Assembly (NCBI GenBank): GCA_947474445.1
Contig: CANJJY010000218.1
Coordinates: forward strand, 1 to 7,730
From: Oligoflexaceae bacterium
Lineage (GTDB): Bacteria; Bdellovibrionota_B; Oligoflexia; Oligoflexales; Oligoflexaceae
Direction of reading: 5' to 3'
DNA: 7,730 bases
Made by a program: the position numbers and the translations under genes. The notes below the pieces were generated by a model that was given only the letters and a program-made list of their open reading frames with translations, ran no database searches and was not told the DNA's origin. This document shows, piece by piece, positions 6,652 to 7,730 of this stretch (its first letter is position 1; each line of letters begins with the position of its first letter).

Positions 6652-7467
6652 ATGCTGAAGTGGTGTTCGTACTGCCAACATTTCTTGGGCGAAAAAGAAC
6701 CTTATGAGATTCTTGAGTTCACACATGGAATTTGCGAAAACTGTCGGAAATTAGGTCGACAGAAAGATGCAGCTCACCTCAAAAATCTACGGCCTATTAT
6801 CGACTTTTACAATAATCTCAAAGATCGTGCATTGCGCTCTGAGCGACTTCAATTAAGTGAAGTCATTGCTGAATCAAAGCAGCTCGGCCTTAGCCCGCTC
6901 GACACGGCCATCGGCGTTCTGCAGCCGGCTCTCACCGAGATGGGCACTTTATATGCACAAGGCAAAGTTACGGCAGCCAAGGAGCACGCGTTCACGACTT
7001 TCGTCGATAGGATGGTGACTCATCTTCTCGCATCGAGCAACGGACTCGTCTTGTCAGATGAAATGCAGCCCTCGGTCGTCCTCACCTGTATCGATGGCAA
7101 CTATCATTGGCTCGGTCTCAAGTTACTCGAACTTGCCTTGCTCGAAGAACAAGTGCCCACGCGCCTCTTTATACCATCTCTACCGACGGCAGAGATTATT
7201 CAGCTCGCGCTCGAAATGAGACCTCAGGTTCTTGGTATTTCTATCTTCGATCGCACGCAAACGGTAGAAGCACAGAATATTCTTGCGGGTATTCGGGCGG
7301 GAACGATCGATGGCTATGTGCCAAAAATCGCTGTTGGCGGTAATGGTGCACGCGTCTTTCTCGACGAGCACGGTGTCGATCAGCTGATTGAAGACGACGT
7401 CGGCTATTTTAGGCAGGCTTATGATTTCACGAATTTTCTGAAGAGCTTTTTGAAAAAGTCAGCTTGA
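6652..7467 (+). CDS. Zinc-ribbon plus cobalamin-binding (CarH/LitR-like sensor) protein
   Basis: A 271-residue protein, probably cytoplasmic. The N-terminus has a four-cysteine ribbon: C5-x2-C8 (WCSYCQHFLGE) and C28-x2-C31 (THGICENCRK). A helical linker (about 40-75) leads to a four-helix B12-binding-2 domain (about 68-140) with MGTLYAQGKVTAAKEH, matching the Trp-x9-Glu-His motif of CarH photoreceptors but with Tyr101 for Trp; Glu111-His112 are kept. The Rossmann-type B12 domain follows: NYHWLG (150-155) for D/ExHxxG, exactly 41 residues to SIF (197-199) for SxL, then VGG (228-230). His152 is the expected lower cobalt ligand. There is no MerR helix-turn-helix, so it may signal through the ribbon or through a partner. 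No methyltransferase lies alongside, which argues against a corrinoid methyl carrier. ATG 6652 has GGA six nt upstream. Its last 9 bp overlap the MATE gene tail to tail. Sensor function is inferred. Confidence 0.85.
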   Translation: MLKWCSYCQHFLGEKEPYEILEFTHGICENCRKLGRQKDAAHLKNLRPIIDFYNNLKDRALRSERLQLSEVIAESKQLGLSPLDTAIGVLQPALTEMGTLYAQGKVTAAKEHAFTTFVDRMVTHLLASSNGLVLSDEMQPSVVLTCIDGNYHWLGLKLLELALLEEQVPTRLFIPSLPTAEIIQLALEMRPQVLGISIFDRTQTVEAQNILAGIRAGTIDGYVPKIAVGGNGARVFLDEHGVDQLIEDDVGYFRQAYDFTNFLKSFLKKSA

Positions 7468-7730
7468 AGTCTGAGCCGAGGGCGAAAGTACCCGACGCGC
7501 TCGCTTTTGCCAGAAGTAGGTATTGATAAGAGCCGTGCAAAAGAGACCAAGAGCCAAGCCCGTCCAAAGTCCACTGAGCCCTTTTTTTCCATAAAAACAA
7601 AGCGTGATACCAAGCGGCAAACCCACGAGCCAATGCGAAAAAAGATTCGCATAAAGTGCAGTCTTCGTATCGCCCAGTCCGCGCAGTGCCCCTGCCGATA
7701 CCACCTGCAGTCCGTCAAAAATCTGAAACA
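7459..7730 (-). CDS. MATE-family efflux transporter, C-terminal part (5' end off window)
   Basis: A minus-strand frame enters from the right edge and stops with TGA at 7459-7461. About 89 residues are visible. They carry the MATE (NorM/DinF-type) pattern in the right order: FQIFDGLQVVSAGALRGLGD, then TALYANLFSHWLVGLPLGI, a short loop with GKKGLSGLW, a last membrane helix TGLALGLFCTALINTYFW, and a basic tail QKRARR. These correspond to the last three membrane helices of the second six-helix bundle. In the family they are inner-membrane Na+ or H+ antiporters that expel cationic drugs or metabolites; which one cannot be told from this piece. The frame stays open to the edge, so the start within it (GTG 7704) is not real. 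The 3' end overlaps the B12-protein gene by 9 bp in convergent orientation. Confidence 0.9.
   Translation of the reverse strand, partial: FQIFDGLQVVSAGALRGLGDTKTALYANLFSHWLVGLPLGITLCFYGKKGLSGLWTGLALGLFCTALINTYFWQKRARRVLSPSAQTSS

Noticed and set aside
7440..7455. Small hairpin CTTTTT-G-AAAAAG near the end of the B12-protein gene as a terminator
   Set aside because: It is AT-only apart from the end pair, has a one-base loop, lies in the coding sequence for FLKKS, and lacks a GC stem with a following T-run.
1..7730. CRISPR arrays, tRNA or rRNA genes, insertion sequences, attachment sites
   Set aside because: No regularly spaced repeats, cloverleaf-like segments, transposase motifs or terminal inverted repeats were seen. 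Nearly all bases are accounted for by protein-coding genes.

Overview
The window is a gene-dense piece of a bacterial chromosome of moderate GC content, with three transcription units and almost no spare DNA. I infer a free-living Gram-negative: there is a lipoprotein signal and a Gld-type ABC exporter fusion of a sort known from Bdellovibrio-like, myxobacterial and related deltaproteobacterial lineages. Oligoflexia/Bdellovibrionota is my best guess. No rRNA, tRNA or marker gene in the window fixes the taxonomy.

Left unit (minus strand, about 4505 down to 1). A secreted, probably lipid-anchored metallophosphoesterase is followed by an ABC ATPase (4-nt ATGA overlap). After it comes a very long frame that runs off the left edge of the window (about 32-nt overlap). 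The long frame has no stop inside the window and begins at a non-ATG codon, so a simple ORF scan misses it. Read through, it is one unbroken protein of at least 856 residues that fuses an ABC-2 permease (GldF-like) to a GldG-like auxiliary domain. The three genes look translationally coupled: an outer-face phosphoesterase, a cytoplasmic ATPase with several non-consensus catalytic motifs, and a permease carrying a large periplasmic domain.

Middle unit (plus strand, 4640-6531). An XdhC/CoxI-family protein and a MobA-like (MocA-type) nucleotidyltransferase overlap by 4 nt. In known systems these proteins insert, sulfurate or cytidylate the molybdenum cofactor of xanthine dehydrogenase/CO dehydrogenase-type enzymes. 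No such enzyme gene lies in the window. The 134-nt gap between this unit and the left unit must hold both divergent promoters.

Right part. A single plus-strand gene (6652-7467) has its own likely promoter and a perfect 10-bp palindrome just upstream. It encodes an N-terminal four-cysteine zinc ribbon joined to a cobalamin-binding module like that of the CarH/LitR photoreceptors, but without a DNA-binding domain. It meets, tail to tail with a 9-bp overlap, the 3' end of a MATE-family efflux transporter that enters from the right edge on the minus strand.

The most unusual items are the Gld-like exporter operon with its coupled phosphoesterase and degenerate ATPase, and the zinc-ribbon/B12 protein.
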